A DNA stretch of 64,000 bases from a candidate division Zixibacteria bacterium RBG-1 (GCA_000447245.1 AUYT01000001.1:290825-354824); one strand, 5' to 3'. Shown: positions 19,174 to 27,587, numbered from the stretch's first letter. Translations and numbers: made by a program. The notes: generated by a model from the letters alone, not told the origin.

Positions 19174-20378
19174 TTCCACAGATGACTGATAAACTAGCTG
19201 AGCTTTTAAAACAAGTGATGGGTTACATCTATCCCAATGAGATTGAGATTCACTGGTCGATTTTAATTGTGGTCTATCCCTATCTGACCGGGCTTGTGGC
19301 AGGTGCTTTCATTCTAGCTTCTTTGGTAAAAGTTTTCAATGTCAAAGAAGTCCAGCCAACCTATAAACTTTCTTTGCTGACTGCTTTAGCTTTTCTGATT
19401 GTGGCACCACTTCCTTTACTCTTGCACTTAGGGCATCCGACCCGAGCCTATGAAATCTACCTTACTCCTAATTTGCATTCAGCTATGGCGATGTTTGGTT
19501 TTGTTTATGCCTGGTATCTGATGCTGGTACTCTTGTTGGAAATCTGGTTTGTTTATCGGCAAGAACTGGTCTTATGGTCCGAGCAGGAAAAATTTCCCAT
19601 GAAATGGATTCATAAAATAATTACTCTTTTCTCCAAAGATGTCAGCCAGAGAGCAGTTGATTTTGACCGTAAGGTAGTAAAAGCTATTACCATAATTGGT
19701 ATTCCGTCGGCTTTCCTTCTCCACGGATATGTAGGATTTATTTTTGGTTCGGTTAAAGCCAACCCCTGGTGGAGCAGTGTCTTGATGCCGATTGTGTTTT
19801 TGTTTTCAGCCATTGTCTCCGGGATCGCTTTGGTGATTTTGCTTTACATGATAATCATTCCTTTCCGGGGAGAAAAAATTGATATGAGTTGTCTGGATAA
19901 AATGGCTTCTTTTCTTTTTTATGCGGTGATTGTGGATTTCTCCTTGGAATTATTGGACTTCATCCATCGCCTGTATGAATCTGAGGAATCGATTAAAATT
20001 CTCACAGAGCTGGTGATCAATAAGCTTTTTGTCAGTCTCTTTATTATTCAGGTGCTTTTGGGAATGATTCTGCCTTTAGGGATTATGGTTTTGATCAAGC
20101 TTTTCAAATTTGACCAGGAATTGAGAAAACTGCTTTATTTTGTCTCAGTGATTTTGATTCAGTTGGGGATATTTAGTACCAGATGGAATGTGGTCATTGG
20201 GGGTCAGATGTTTTCTAAAAGTTTCCGGGGGTTGACTACTTATAAAATGGAGTTGATGGGGATTGAGGGGTTGATTACCGCTTTGGTGGTGTTGGTTTTA
20301 CCTTTTCTGATTTTGGCGCTTTTGTTAAAGATATTTCCTCCCTGGGGGATAAAGGAACCACGTTTAGAAAAAGCTTAA
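19170..20378 (+). CDS. NrfD/PsrC-like quinone-interacting membrane protein
   Basis: A 402-residue polytopic protein with roughly eight to ten membrane segments, for example VVYPYLTGLVAGAFILASL and VILIQLGIFSTRWNVVIGG. The early LLHLGHPTRAYEI segment and the late TRWNVVIGGQ segment are typical of the NrfD/PsrC family, which binds menaquinone and has no heme. It completes the operon: quinone site (this protein), Fe-S wire, octaheme cytochrome. The likely role is electron exchange between the menaquinone pool and a periplasmic acceptor or donor; the direction is unknown. MenA, for menaquinone synthesis, is at 61394-62272. A fragment of an E1-like gene tail starts at the base after its stop. Confidence 0.88.
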   Translation: MIPQMTDKLAELLKQVMGYIYPNEIEIHWSILIVVYPYLTGLVAGAFILASLVKVFNVKEVQPTYKLSLLTALAFLIVAPLPLLLHLGHPTRAYEIYLTPNLHSAMAMFGFVYAWYLMLVLLLEIWFVYRQELVLWSEQEKFPMKWIHKIITLFSKDVSQRAVDFDRKVVKAITIIGIPSAFLLHGYVGFIFGSVKANPWWSSVLMPIVFLFSAIVSGIALVILLYMIIIPFRGEKIDMSCLDKMASFLFYAVIVDFSLELLDFIHRLYESEESIKILTELVINKLFVSLFIIQVLLGMILPLGIMVLIKLFKFDQELRKLLYFVSVILIQLGIFSTRWNVVIGGQMFSKSFRGLTTYKMELMGIEGLITALVVLVLPFLILALLLKIFPPWGIKEPRLEKA

Positions 20379-20447
20379 GGAGATTTTGCCCCGATGACTA
20401 TCGGGGAGGATATTGTGGAGGCGGTGAAGAGAGTGGTGGAGTATTGA
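20379..20447 (+). pseudogene. Remnant of a 2-oxoacid dehydrogenase E1 gene 3' end
   Basis: GGAGATTTTGCC at 20379-20390 is identical to 15652-15663 in the E1 gene. The 39 bases at 20409-20447 match 15674-15712 with seven mismatches, ending at the same stop codon: DIVEAVKRVVEY here, DIVKAVKEVVNY in E1. Between them the E1 bases are replaced by an 18-base palindrome (CCCCGAT, GACT, ATCGGGG at 20389-20406). It is non-coding now. It looks like a displaced or duplicated gene tail bordering the inserted block. Confidence 0.6.
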
Positions 20448-20469
20448 TACTATCCACCCTACTACCATA

Positions 20470-21252
20470 TTAATCTATTTCGGTCTTTTGTAAATCCCCT
20501 TTTTTGTCAATCTGGATTCCGAGATTAAAATTCCGAGACTCTGATTTGTGATGGTAGTCGACCGCTTCAATAGCTCGAATTATTGCTTTTTCTATTAATT
20601 CTGGTTCTAGAGAGCTGGGGATATATACTTCAACTCTACCATGCGGAGTGTGAGCAGTAATTTGAACTCGGTCGATTCTGTTTCCTCCGTATTGCTTAAC
20701 TACCCCAAGTACCTTCTTTGCGAATGCGTAAGCGAATCCTCCTATAATTCCGGTCAAGGCAGACTCTATAACAAAAACAATAGCACCTTGAGTTAGACTG
20801 ATTAGGTCGTGAGCAAAATAAAACCTTAACTCAATCTCTTTAGTCCCTAATATTTTTGCAAATTCGCCAAGAGAGTAGGCTTCCCTCTCGACTTCAATTT
20901 TTTGCGGAGGGATTCCAATTGTGAGAAGAGGTGCATCGCTCTGACCAATGGATATTCCTTTCCCAAAAAATGAAATACTTAGTCCATGGCCTTCGGGTAA
21001 ATGTTCTTTGGATTCAATCTTTATATAAAGAGCATATTCGGCTGGTTTCGATTCGAGCTTATCAACCCATGATTTGGTAATTCTTCCATATCCCTTTAAG
21101 TCGGGTCTGTGACTTCTGCCAGCCTTCAAGTTTTCACCCGATTTGATTCGTGCATTCATTTCCTCACTAAGAGCCTCTAGCTCTTCTCGTGAAAAAGAAA
21201 ACCCGTCCGGTAATTTTGAAGTTGTGGCAAGTATGCCCTCGTATTCAAACAT
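20470..21252 (-). CDS. Unrecognised protein with one hydrophobic helix
   Basis: I do not recognise this 260-residue protein. The N-terminal half is soluble and charged. A strongly hydrophobic stretch at about residues 155-185 (SLTQGAIVFVIESALTGIIG and onward) could span a membrane. The C-terminal part (RVQITAHTPHGRVEVYIPSS and a predicted helix) looks like a small alpha/beta domain. No signal peptide is visible. Base use resembles the surrounding DNA. It stands alone between the E1 remnant and the superoxide dismutase gene. Confidence 0.6.
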   Translation of the reverse strand: MFEYEGILATTSKLPDGFSFSREELEALSEEMNARIKSGENLKAGRSHRPDLKGYGRITKSWVDKLESKPAEYALYIKIESKEHLPEGHGLSISFFGKGISIGQSDAPLLTIGIPPQKIEVEREAYSLGEFAKILGTKEIELRFYFAHDLISLTQGAIVFVIESALTGIIGGFAYAFAKKVLGVVKQYGGNRIDRVQITAHTPHGRVEVYIPSSLEPELIEKAIIRAIEAVDYHHKSESRNFNLGIQIDKKGDLQKTEID

Positions 21253-21357
21253 ATAGATGACTTAAGACACTTTTACGGCGTTGGGCAGGGAGCTTTTTCT
21301 CGACTCAAAAAACTAACCCCACCCTAACCCTCCCCTACAAGGAGAGGGAAATTTAGG

Positions 21358-21963
21358 TTATTTCAAAAATGGTTTAATCGGCTCGAATCTTTTGTCCACC
21401 ATTTTCCAGTCCAGATTCCGCATAAAAGCATCAATATAAGCCCCTCGATTAGTCCCAAAATCAATATAATAAGCATGCTCATAAGTATCCAAAGCCAAAA
21501 TGGGAGTAGCATTCCAAATCGGGAAACTATTCTGGGCATCCCCTAAATAATTAAATAGAGTCCCACTGTCCCAATCATAAGCCAGCCAGACCCAGCCTCG
21601 AGCAGAAATTCCAGTCGCCTTTAAATCAGCCACCCAGTTGTCATAACTCTTATAAGCCCTTTCAATGTACTCCATAAGCTTTCCTTCCGGCTTCCCCCCT
21701 TTGCCACCTAAGTGGTCAAAATAAATCTCATGATTTTTCACCCCTCCTAAAGCAAAGGTCAACTCCACTTTCAAAACCCGGATATCTGAATAAGTCTGAT
21801 TAGCTGTAGATTTATCCACGGTTTCCAGTTTAGTGAAAATTTCATTGGTTTTGTTGACGTAACCTTGGTAGAGTTTGTAATGCTCTTCCATGGTTCTTTT
21901 AGAAATTCCGTCTAATTCCTGTGAAAATGCTTTAAATTGTTTGGCAGTGTAAGTCTGTGGCAT
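21358..21963 (-). CDS. Fe/Mn-family superoxide dismutase, variant
   Basis: The 201 residues match the Fe/Mn dismutase fold. The metal ligands are His28, His78 (KNHEIYF), Asp160 and His164 (LDTYEHAYY). Tyr35 occupies the gateway tyrosine position. Gly74 and Gln145 fit the Mn-type pattern better than the Fe-type. Two differences from common enzymes are visible: the second-shell His after the first ligand is Tyr32, and the DVWEHAYY tryptophan is Tyr. There is no signal peptide, so it is cytoplasmic, removing superoxide. A CAGGAGG ribosome binding site precedes the ATG. Confidence 0.88.
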   Translation of the reverse strand: MPQTYTAKQFKAFSQELDGISKRTMEEHYKLYQGYVNKTNEIFTKLETVDKSTANQTYSDIRVLKVELTFALGGVKNHEIYFDHLGGKGGKPEGKLMEYIERAYKSYDNWVADLKATGISARGWVWLAYDWDSGTLFNYLGDAQNSFPIWNATPILALDTYEHAYYIDFGTNRGAYIDAFMRNLDWKMVDKRFEPIKPFLK

Positions 21964-22242
21964 TTTGCCTCCTGATTTTTTTAAACTTTTTGACCAACTT
22001 TTTGTTTAATAAAAAGATCTCTTAAATCAAAAAAGGAAAAAAGAAGTTTTTGTCAAGTGGAATGGAGGTGGGCATTCTGCAATGTCTTCTGCAAGAAACC
22101 ACTGAATGATTTAGTTCAGAAAGTAAAAAAGAAAGTCGATATATCTGTAAGATTAAGAAAAAGAATAAGTTAAAACAATCCAACAACTTAGGCATCCTAT
22201 TTGCAGAGAATTAAATTTAAGTCGAAAGTGGGGTTTTCAAAT

Positions 22243-22668
22243 ATGAAAGGAAAGAAAAAAGGATTTACTTTTGTTGAAATAATGCTATTGGTGGTGATAA
22301 TTGTTATTTTACCTGTTTTGGCTCTTTCTGACTCTAAAAAGAGTGACATAAAGAATAAGCAATCGGAAGCCAAAATGATTTTAAAGCAGATTTATACTAT
22401 GCAAAAGGCTTATAAGGCGGAGACTGGCATTTATTGGATAGCGCCTTGGGCTGCCAGTGCTAGTTCTCCTAATGCCTTTGCAGACATCAGAATTGAAATT
22501 ATTCCTACAGCTCGATATTCCTATACTATCAGCAGTAGTGACGCAGGAGCCAACAACTTTACTGCTACAGCTACCAGTGGAGTATTAGATGAGGATGCTC
22601 AGCTTGATACGTGGGCCATTGATCAGACCGGGGTTTTACGAGTTACTTCGGATGATGCTGTCAACTGA
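22243..22668 (+). CDS. Type IV pilin-like protein / pseudopilin
   Basis: The ATG at 22243 gives 141 residues that start with a short basic leader and the prepilin peptidase site G|FTFVEIM (Glu at +5), then a hydrophobic stalk (LLVVIIVILPVLAL). The soluble part has the helix and YKAETGIYW region typical of GspG/PilE-like subunits. The open frame extends upstream to a TTG, but that would misplace the leader. It is followed after 22 bases by a secreted propeller protein with a dockerin tail, so the two are probably co-transcribed. No other secretion or pilus genes are near. Confidence 0.83.
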   Translation: MKGKKKGFTFVEIMLLVVIIVILPVLALSDSKKSDIKNKQSEAKMILKQIYTMQKAYKAETGIYWIAPWAASASSPNAFADIRIEIIPTARYSYTISSSDAGANNFTATATSGVLDEDAQLDTWAIDQTGVLRVTSDDAVN

Positions 22669-22690
22669 CTCAGAAAGCAAAAAGGGTATT

Positions 22691-24046
22691 ATGAAAATTG
22701 TTTTTCGATTGTTAACGGTAGTGTTGGGGCTGTTTCCTTTGGTTGCTTTGGCATTTGAACCAATGTTTGACACCAGAATTGATTACAATGTAGGTATTGC
22801 TCCTCAGTCAGTATATGGCGCCGACTTAGATGGGGATGGTGACCTGGATTTAGCTGTGGCTAATGCCTATGATAACAGCATCTCCATTTTGAAGAATAAT
22901 GGTGATGGTACTTTCGGGACTCAAGTCAAATACGGAGCAGGGGAAATTCCGGTTTCCGTTTTTGCCGCTGATTTGAATTGGGATAATGACATGGACCTAG
23001 TTGTGGCGAATTTTATTAGCAATGATGTTTCTGTACTCAAAAACAAAGGTGATGGCACCTTTCATCCGGCAGTAAATTATGCTGTGGGTGAAGGTCCCCG
23101 TTCTATTTTTTGTGCTGACCTGAATGGTGATAAATATCCGGACATAGCTGTAGCAAATTATAGTAGTGATTATGTATCCATTCTTGTAAATAATAAGAAC
23201 GGAACTTTTCAGACTCCAGTCAATTATTCCACCGGACGGGTTCCGGCTTCTGTTTTTTGCGCTGATTTGGATGGGGATAAGGATCTGGATTTGGGGGTTG
23301 GGAATTTTTATAGCGATAATATTTCAGTTCTGAAGAATAATGGAGACGGAACTTTTCAGTCAAAGGTTGATTACGATGTGGTGATTGCTCCTACTTCTGT
23401 TTTCTGTGCTGATTTGGATGGCGATACTGACCGTGATATTGCAATAGCCAAGTATAATTATGACAATTTTTATGGGGACAGTGTTTCCATCCTTAAGAAT
23501 AATGGGGATGGCACTTTCCAGCCTGCGGTTAGCTATACCGCTGGTCGTCCTGTATCTGTTTTTTGTTCTGATTTGGATGGAGATGGCGACTTCGACCTAG
23601 CTTTAGCTGATCGCACCTACGCTGGTAGTATCTCCACTATGAAGAATAATGGAGATGGCACTTTTCAGAGCAAAGTTGACTATGGTATTGGCAACCTTAC
23701 TACTTCCACTTTCTCTTCTGATTTGGATGCAGATGATGACCTGGATCTGGCTGTGACCAATTATGGTTATAATAGTAACAAGGTCTCCATACTGAACAAT
23801 AATGGGGATGGGACTTTTAACTGCACCGCTAAAGCCGGAGATGCTAATGGAGATAACAAAATTCATTTATCCGATATTGTAAACATCATCAATTTTCTTT
23901 ACAAAGGTCAAAGCCAACCAAATCCTGCTTGTACAGGTGACCCCAATAATGACGGAAATACTAACTTAACAGATATAGTCTACTTAGTTAACTTTTTATT
24001 CAAAAGCGGTCCTGCACCGCTTAAATCTAGCGTGTGCTGTTTATAG
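22691..24046 (+). CDS. Secreted seven-repeat FG-GAP/VCBS propeller with dockerin-like CCL tail
   Basis: The ATG at 22691 yields 451 residues with a signal peptide (MKIVFRLLTVVLGLFPLVAL, then AFE). Seven repeats follow, each with a calcium-binding-type core such as ADLDGDGDLDLAVAN and ending NNGDGTF; they should form a seven-bladed propeller. The last ~70 residues are a dockerin-like pair of calcium loops (GDANGDNKIHLSDIV and GDPNNDGNTNLTDIV) that ends in SGPAPLKSSVCCL. The same tail is found in two other proteins of this window. The function is probably cell-surface or extracellular binding; no cohesin is seen nearby. Confidence 0.87.
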   Translation: MKIVFRLLTVVLGLFPLVALAFEPMFDTRIDYNVGIAPQSVYGADLDGDGDLDLAVANAYDNSISILKNNGDGTFGTQVKYGAGEIPVSVFAADLNWDNDMDLVVANFISNDVSVLKNKGDGTFHPAVNYAVGEGPRSIFCADLNGDKYPDIAVANYSSDYVSILVNNKNGTFQTPVNYSTGRVPASVFCADLDGDKDLDLGVGNFYSDNISVLKNNGDGTFQSKVDYDVVIAPTSVFCADLDGDTDRDIAIAKYNYDNFYGDSVSILKNNGDGTFQPAVSYTAGRPVSVFCSDLDGDGDFDLALADRTYAGSISTMKNNGDGTFQSKVDYGIGNLTTSTFSSDLDADDDLDLAVTNYGYNSNKVSILNNNGDGTFNCTAKAGDANGDNKIHLSDIVNIINFLYKGQSQPNPACTGDPNNDGNTNLTDIVYLVNFLFKSGPAPLKSSVCCL

Positions 24047-24324
24047 TCTTTCTTTCTCCTCCCTGATTCAACCCCTTCCCTTAACGACTTTGATTTGACC
24101 CCTCCCTAACCCTCCCCTACAGGAGAGGGAACTTCGGCTTGACAATTTGGGTTGATAATGTTATTTAAGAAGCTTGAAAAAGAAAAGAGATATTCACAAC
24201 AGATTAAACAGATTAAGCGGATAAGCGAATCAGAAACACGAAAGCACGAACAAGAAAACACGAAATCGCGAAATTTTAATTTAACGGAAATTGTGGCTTA
24301 TTTGTAATTAATTTAAGGTGAATT

Positions 24325-24681
24325 ATGGGAGTAATAAGACTGCACAATATGACTTTCTATGGTTATCATGGGATTTCGGCCGCGGAACAGAAGACTGGTC
24401 GGCGCTTTGAGGTGGATTGTGAGCTGTTTGTGGATATAGATAAGGCGGCTAAGTCAGATAAGTTGGGAGATACGATTGATTACACCAAAGTTTATAATTT
24501 AGTCGAAGATATAATTCAAAAAAACCGTTTTGCTTTGCTTGAAACCATAGCGGTTCGTTTAGCCAATATACTTTTAAAGAATTTTAAAATAAAAGAAGTT
24601 TTGGTACGGGTTCGCAAAAAAATTCCACCAATTCCGGGGAATTTAGACCATATAGAGGTTGAAATCCGCAGAAAGAGGTGA
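24325..24681 (+). CDS. folB: Dihydroneopterin aldolase
   Basis: FolB cleaves 7,8-dihydroneopterin to 6-hydroxymethyl-dihydropterin and glycolaldehyde in folate synthesis. The 118 residues match the family: MTFYGYHGISAAEQKTGRRF at the start, DTIDYTKVYNLVED with the substrate-site tyrosine, LLETIA with the pterin-binding Glu, and VRVRKKIPPIPG near the end. It is cytoplasmic. folK begins four bases after its stop, so the two consecutive steps are encoded together, followed by the pantothenate genes. Confidence 0.95.
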   Translation: MGVIRLHNMTFYGYHGISAAEQKTGRRFEVDCELFVDIDKAAKSDKLGDTIDYTKVYNLVEDIIQKNRFALLETIAVRLANILLKNFKIKEVLVRVRKKIPPIPGNLDHIEVEIRRKR

Positions 24682-24685
24682 TTTT

Positions 24686-25189
24686 TTGGGAGTGGTGTTT
24701 CTGGGCGTAGGTTCCAATTTAGGGGATAGATTGGAAAATATAAATAATGCCATTGCAGAATTAAAAAAATCTAAAAAAATAAAAATTTTGAAAAGCTCCT
24801 CGATTTACGAAACTCAACCCTGGGAAGTGAAAAGCCCAGAATGGTTTTTGAATTTGGTTTTAAAAGTAGAAACTGGGCTTCCTCCTTTGCAGCTTTTGGA
24901 TTTCTTGGAAAAACTGGAGTCAAAATCTGGAAGAGAGTCAAAAAGTGATAAACACCCCAGAAGCCTAGATATCGACATTCTGTTTTACAACGATTTAATT
25001 TTTTACACCGAAAGATTAGTAGTCCCTCATCCAGTTTTGCATAAAAGAAGATTTGTCTTAGTTCCTTTAGCTGAAATTGAGCCAGAGCTTGAACATCCAC
25101 AACTGCACAAAGATATAAAAACCATTTTAGAAAATTTGGAAGATAAAGCGGAAGTGAGACTCTTTCAAAAAGTAGAAGAATTGGGGTAG
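24686..25189 (+). CDS. folK: 2-amino-4-hydroxy-6-hydroxymethyldihydropteridine pyrophosphokinase
   Basis: HPPK transfers pyrophosphate from ATP to the FolB product. Family marks are FLGVGSNLGDR at the N terminus, SSIYETQPW, RxxDxDILFYND (SLDIDILFYND) and VPHPVLHKRRFVLVPLAEI. The frame is open upstream into folB, but AGAGGTGAT at about 24675-24683 places the start at TTG 24686; GTG at 24692 is close behind. About 167 residues, normal length. It acts in folate synthesis with folB. Confidence 0.94.
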   Translation: MGVVFLGVGSNLGDRLENINNAIAELKKSKKIKILKSSSIYETQPWEVKSPEWFLNLVLKVETGLPPLQLLDFLEKLESKSGRESKSDKHPRSLDIDILFYNDLIFYTERLVVPHPVLHKRRFVLVPLAEIEPELEHPQLHKDIKTILENLEDKAEVRLFQKVEELG

Positions 25190-25355
25190 GTTGGGAAACA
25201 CGAAGGCATCCTTCGACTATGCTCAGGACAAGCGAAAGGCACGAAAACCTCGGATATTGCAAAATCTTAAAAATAAGAACGGTATCAAAGTTGAAAGTCC
25301 TAACTTATAAAGGATATAAAAAATTCACAGCAGATTAAACAGATTTAGCAGATAA

Positions 25356-26159
25356 ATGGCAGAGAAAAAAGTCACTACCAAAACTTTTTTAGAAATGAAA
25401 CAAAAAGGGGAGAAAATTGCGGTTTTAACCGCTTATGATTACTCCACGGCTAAAATCTTAGATGAACTCGGAATAGACTGTATTTTGGTTGGGGATTCGG
25501 TAAATATGGTTTTTTACGGTTATCCCAACACTCTGTCAATTACCATGGACCAGATGCTTTACCACGCCAAAGCAGTCTCTTTGGCGGCCAAAAGAGCTTT
25601 AGTAATCGGGGATATGCCCTTTTTATCCTATCAAACTTCAGTCTCAGATGCGGTCTGCAATGCGGGTAGATTTTTGAAAGAAGGGGGTGCCGGTGGAGTC
25701 AAAATTGAAGGCGGATTGGAGATGATAGAGACTGTAAAAAAAATAATTGAAGCAGGGATTCCGGTGATGGGACATATCGGTTTGGTTCCGCAATCAATTC
25801 ACAAGTTCGGAAAATATTCAGTGCAGGGAAAAGACAAAGAGAGTCAGAAATATCTTTTAGATTCGGCTCTGGCTCTGGAAAAAGCGGGGTGCTTCTCCAT
25901 TGTTTTAGAAGCTATTCCGCAAGAGCTGGCCAAAAAAATTAGCCAGAGCATAAAAATTCCTACTATAGGAATCGGCGCCGGACCGAATTGTGACGGCCAG
26001 GTTCTGGTTATCAACGACATATTAGGATTGTATGAAGAGTTTAAGCCCAAATTTGCCCGCAGATATGCGGAGTTATCAAAAGAGATTAGAAAAGCAGTTA
26101 AAAATTACTTTGATGATGTGAAAAAAGGAAGATTTCCTTCGGAAAAAGAAAGTTTTTAG
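25356..26159 (+). CDS. panB: 3-methyl-2-oxobutanoate hydroxymethyltransferase
   Basis: PanB makes ketopantoate from 2-oxoisovalerate using methylene-tetrahydrofolate, the first pantothenate step. The 267 residues show the metal-site LVGDSVNMVFYGY, the conserved GGAGGVKIEGG and GHIGLVPQS, and IGIGAGPNCDGQVLV. The ATG lies directly after a dispersed repeat (CAGATTAAACAGAT), with no clear ribosome binding site. The folate genes upstream supply the pathway of its cofactor; panC and panD follow. Confidence 0.97.
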   Translation: MAEKKVTTKTFLEMKQKGEKIAVLTAYDYSTAKILDELGIDCILVGDSVNMVFYGYPNTLSITMDQMLYHAKAVSLAAKRALVIGDMPFLSYQTSVSDAVCNAGRFLKEGGAGGVKIEGGLEMIETVKKIIEAGIPVMGHIGLVPQSIHKFGKYSVQGKDKESQKYLLDSALALEKAGCFSIVLEAIPQELAKKISQSIKIPTIGIGAGPNCDGQVLVINDILGLYEEFKPKFARRYAELSKEIRKAVKNYFDDVKKGRFPSEKESF

Positions 26160-26167
26160 CAATGAGC

Positions 26168-26228
26168 CGAGGTCGGGAGACCTCGACCTACCCTATAGCT
26201 GGGTAGCTTTGGGTCTCCCGACCCAAAG
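26168..26228. repeat. Hairpin-CTACCC/GGGTAG-hairpin repeat, copy 1
   Basis: Arm one is CGAGGTC-GGGA-GACCTCG. The centre is CTACCC, seven bases, GGGTAG. Arm two is CTTTGGGTC-TCCC-GACCCAAAG. It sits between panB and panC. Three other copies share the layout with different arm sequences. Confidence 0.8.
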
Positions 26229-26254
26229 AATTAGAGTGACAAAATTTGATAAAA

Positions 26255-27103
26255 ATGAAAATCGTAAAATCGATTAAAGAGATGCAGGAAATATCGATTG
26301 CACTAAAAAGAAAAGGGAAAATTATCGGGTTTGTTCCCACCATGGGATATTTGCATGAAGGGCATTTGAGTTTGATTCGCTTGGCTAAAAAAAAATCAGA
26401 TATAGTGGTGGTCTCTATCTTTGTCAACCCTATGCAATTTGGTCCCAAGGAAGATTTCAAAAGATATCCCAGAGATTTGAAAAGAGATACTAAATTGGCC
26501 CGAAAAGCCGGCTGCGATGTTTTATTTATCCCCAGCCAAAAACAGATATATCCGGATAGATTTTCCGCCCATGTCAATGTAGAAAAATTGTCAGATACTT
26601 TGGAAGGGAAATTTCGCAGCGGACATTTTAAAGGAGTTACCACAGTTGTTGCTAAATTATTCAATATCGTCCAGCCGGATTTGGCATTCTTTGGACAAAA
26701 GGATGCCCAGCAGGTAGTGATAATTCAAAAAATGGCGCAGGATTTAAATTATAATTTAAAAATAATTGTAGCTCCCACAGTGCGAGAGCCATCCGGCCTG
26801 GCTTTAAGCTCCCGCAATATTTATCTGGCTGAAGATGAAAGAAAGACCGCCAAAGTTTTATTCGAATCGTTACAGAAAGCCCAGAGTGTAATTGAGCAAG
26901 GGGAGACAAATTCTTTCAAAATAATTCATGAAATGGAAAAGATGATTTTGTCCAAACCCAAAACCATAATCGATTATATTGCCATCACCGACAGTAAAAC
27001 CTTGGAGCCGCTTGAAAAATTGAGCGGAGAAGTGTTAATTTCTATGGCGGTCTTTGTGGGAAGTACCCGGCTGATTGACAATCTCAAATTAAAAGTAAAA
27101 TAG
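26255..27103 (+). CDS. panC: Pantoate-beta-alanine ligase
   Basis: PanC joins pantoate and beta-alanine with ATP, the last step to pantothenate. From the ATG at 26255 it has 282 residues. The adenylate-forming motif is MGYLHEGHLSLI (HxGH). Other marks are SIFVNPMQFGPKEDF, FGQKDAQQ and GLALSSRN. An upstream in-frame TTG adds only three residues. It lies in the order panB-panC-panD, so all three pathway-specific steps visible here are together; panE (ketopantoate reductase) is absent. Confidence 0.97.
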   Translation: MKIVKSIKEMQEISIALKRKGKIIGFVPTMGYLHEGHLSLIRLAKKKSDIVVVSIFVNPMQFGPKEDFKRYPRDLKRDTKLARKAGCDVLFIPSQKQIYPDRFSAHVNVEKLSDTLEGKFRSGHFKGVTTVVAKLFNIVQPDLAFFGQKDAQQVVIIQKMAQDLNYNLKIIVAPTVREPSGLALSSRNIYLAEDERKTAKVLFESLQKAQSVIEQGETNSFKIIHEMEKMILSKPKTIIDYIAITDSKTLEPLEKLSGEVLISMAVFVGSTRLIDNLKLKVK

Positions 27104-27111
27104 GAGTTTAA

Positions 27112-27465
27112 ATGTTAATTTCAGTCTGTAAATCTAAAATTCACCAAGCCACTGTGACAGAAGCGAATCTAAATTATGAGGGCTCAATAACCATTGATAA
27201 AAAGATTATGGAGCAGGCCGGGATTTTGCCTTATGAAAAGGTGCAGGTGGTGAATTTGAATAACGGCGAAAGATTTGACACTTATGTGATTGTGGGGAAA
27301 GCTAATTCCGGCATAATCTGTTTGAACGGACCGGCGGCTCGTTTGGGGCAAAAAGGGGATAAGGTGATTATTATTGCTTATGCTATGATGGAGGAAGAGG
27401 AAGCAGTCGGCTTTAAGCCGAAGTTGATTTATGTGGATGGGAAGAATAAAGTAATGAAGAAATGA
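27112..27465 (+). CDS. panD: Aspartate 1-decarboxylase proenzyme
   Basis: PanD makes beta-alanine from aspartate. It is a pyruvoyl enzyme formed by self-cleavage at Gly-Ser; the site is clear in NYEGSITID (Gly24-Ser25). The 117 residues, the early [10 protein letters not shown] and the later [14 protein letters not shown] are typical. It starts eight bases after the panC stop with a TAGGAG ribosome binding site, so it is translationally linked to panC. Confidence 0.97.
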   Translation: MLISVCKSKIHQATVTEANLNYEGSITIDKKIMEQAGILPYEKVQVVNLNNGERFDTYVIVGKANSGIICLNGPAARLGQKGDKVIIIAYAMMEEEEAVGFKPKLIYVDGKNKVMKK

Positions 27466-27521
27466 GAATCACGAAGACACCCTTCGACAAGCTCAGGGTA
27501 AACGAAAGCAGGAAAAACTAC

Positions 27522-27587
27522 GAGATTCTTCGTCCCGATTTATGGTTACGGTTACACCATCCCGTAGGGGTCGGGACTCAGAATGAC
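27522..27587. repeat. GAGATTCTTCG...CAGAATGAC nested repeat, copy 2
   Basis: Same unit as at 11910-11969, but the core shows a six-base internal duplication (TGGTTACGGTTACACC). Confidence 0.75.

Noticed and set aside
15652-20447. Block framed by E1-tail repeats considered as a complete integrative element
   Set aside because: No integrase, excisionase or transposase gene is present, so only a past event can be argued.
22589-22690. Upstream extension of the seven-blade propeller frame into the pilin gene
   Set aside because: It would bury the signal peptide; the ATG at 22691 gives a clean exported protein.
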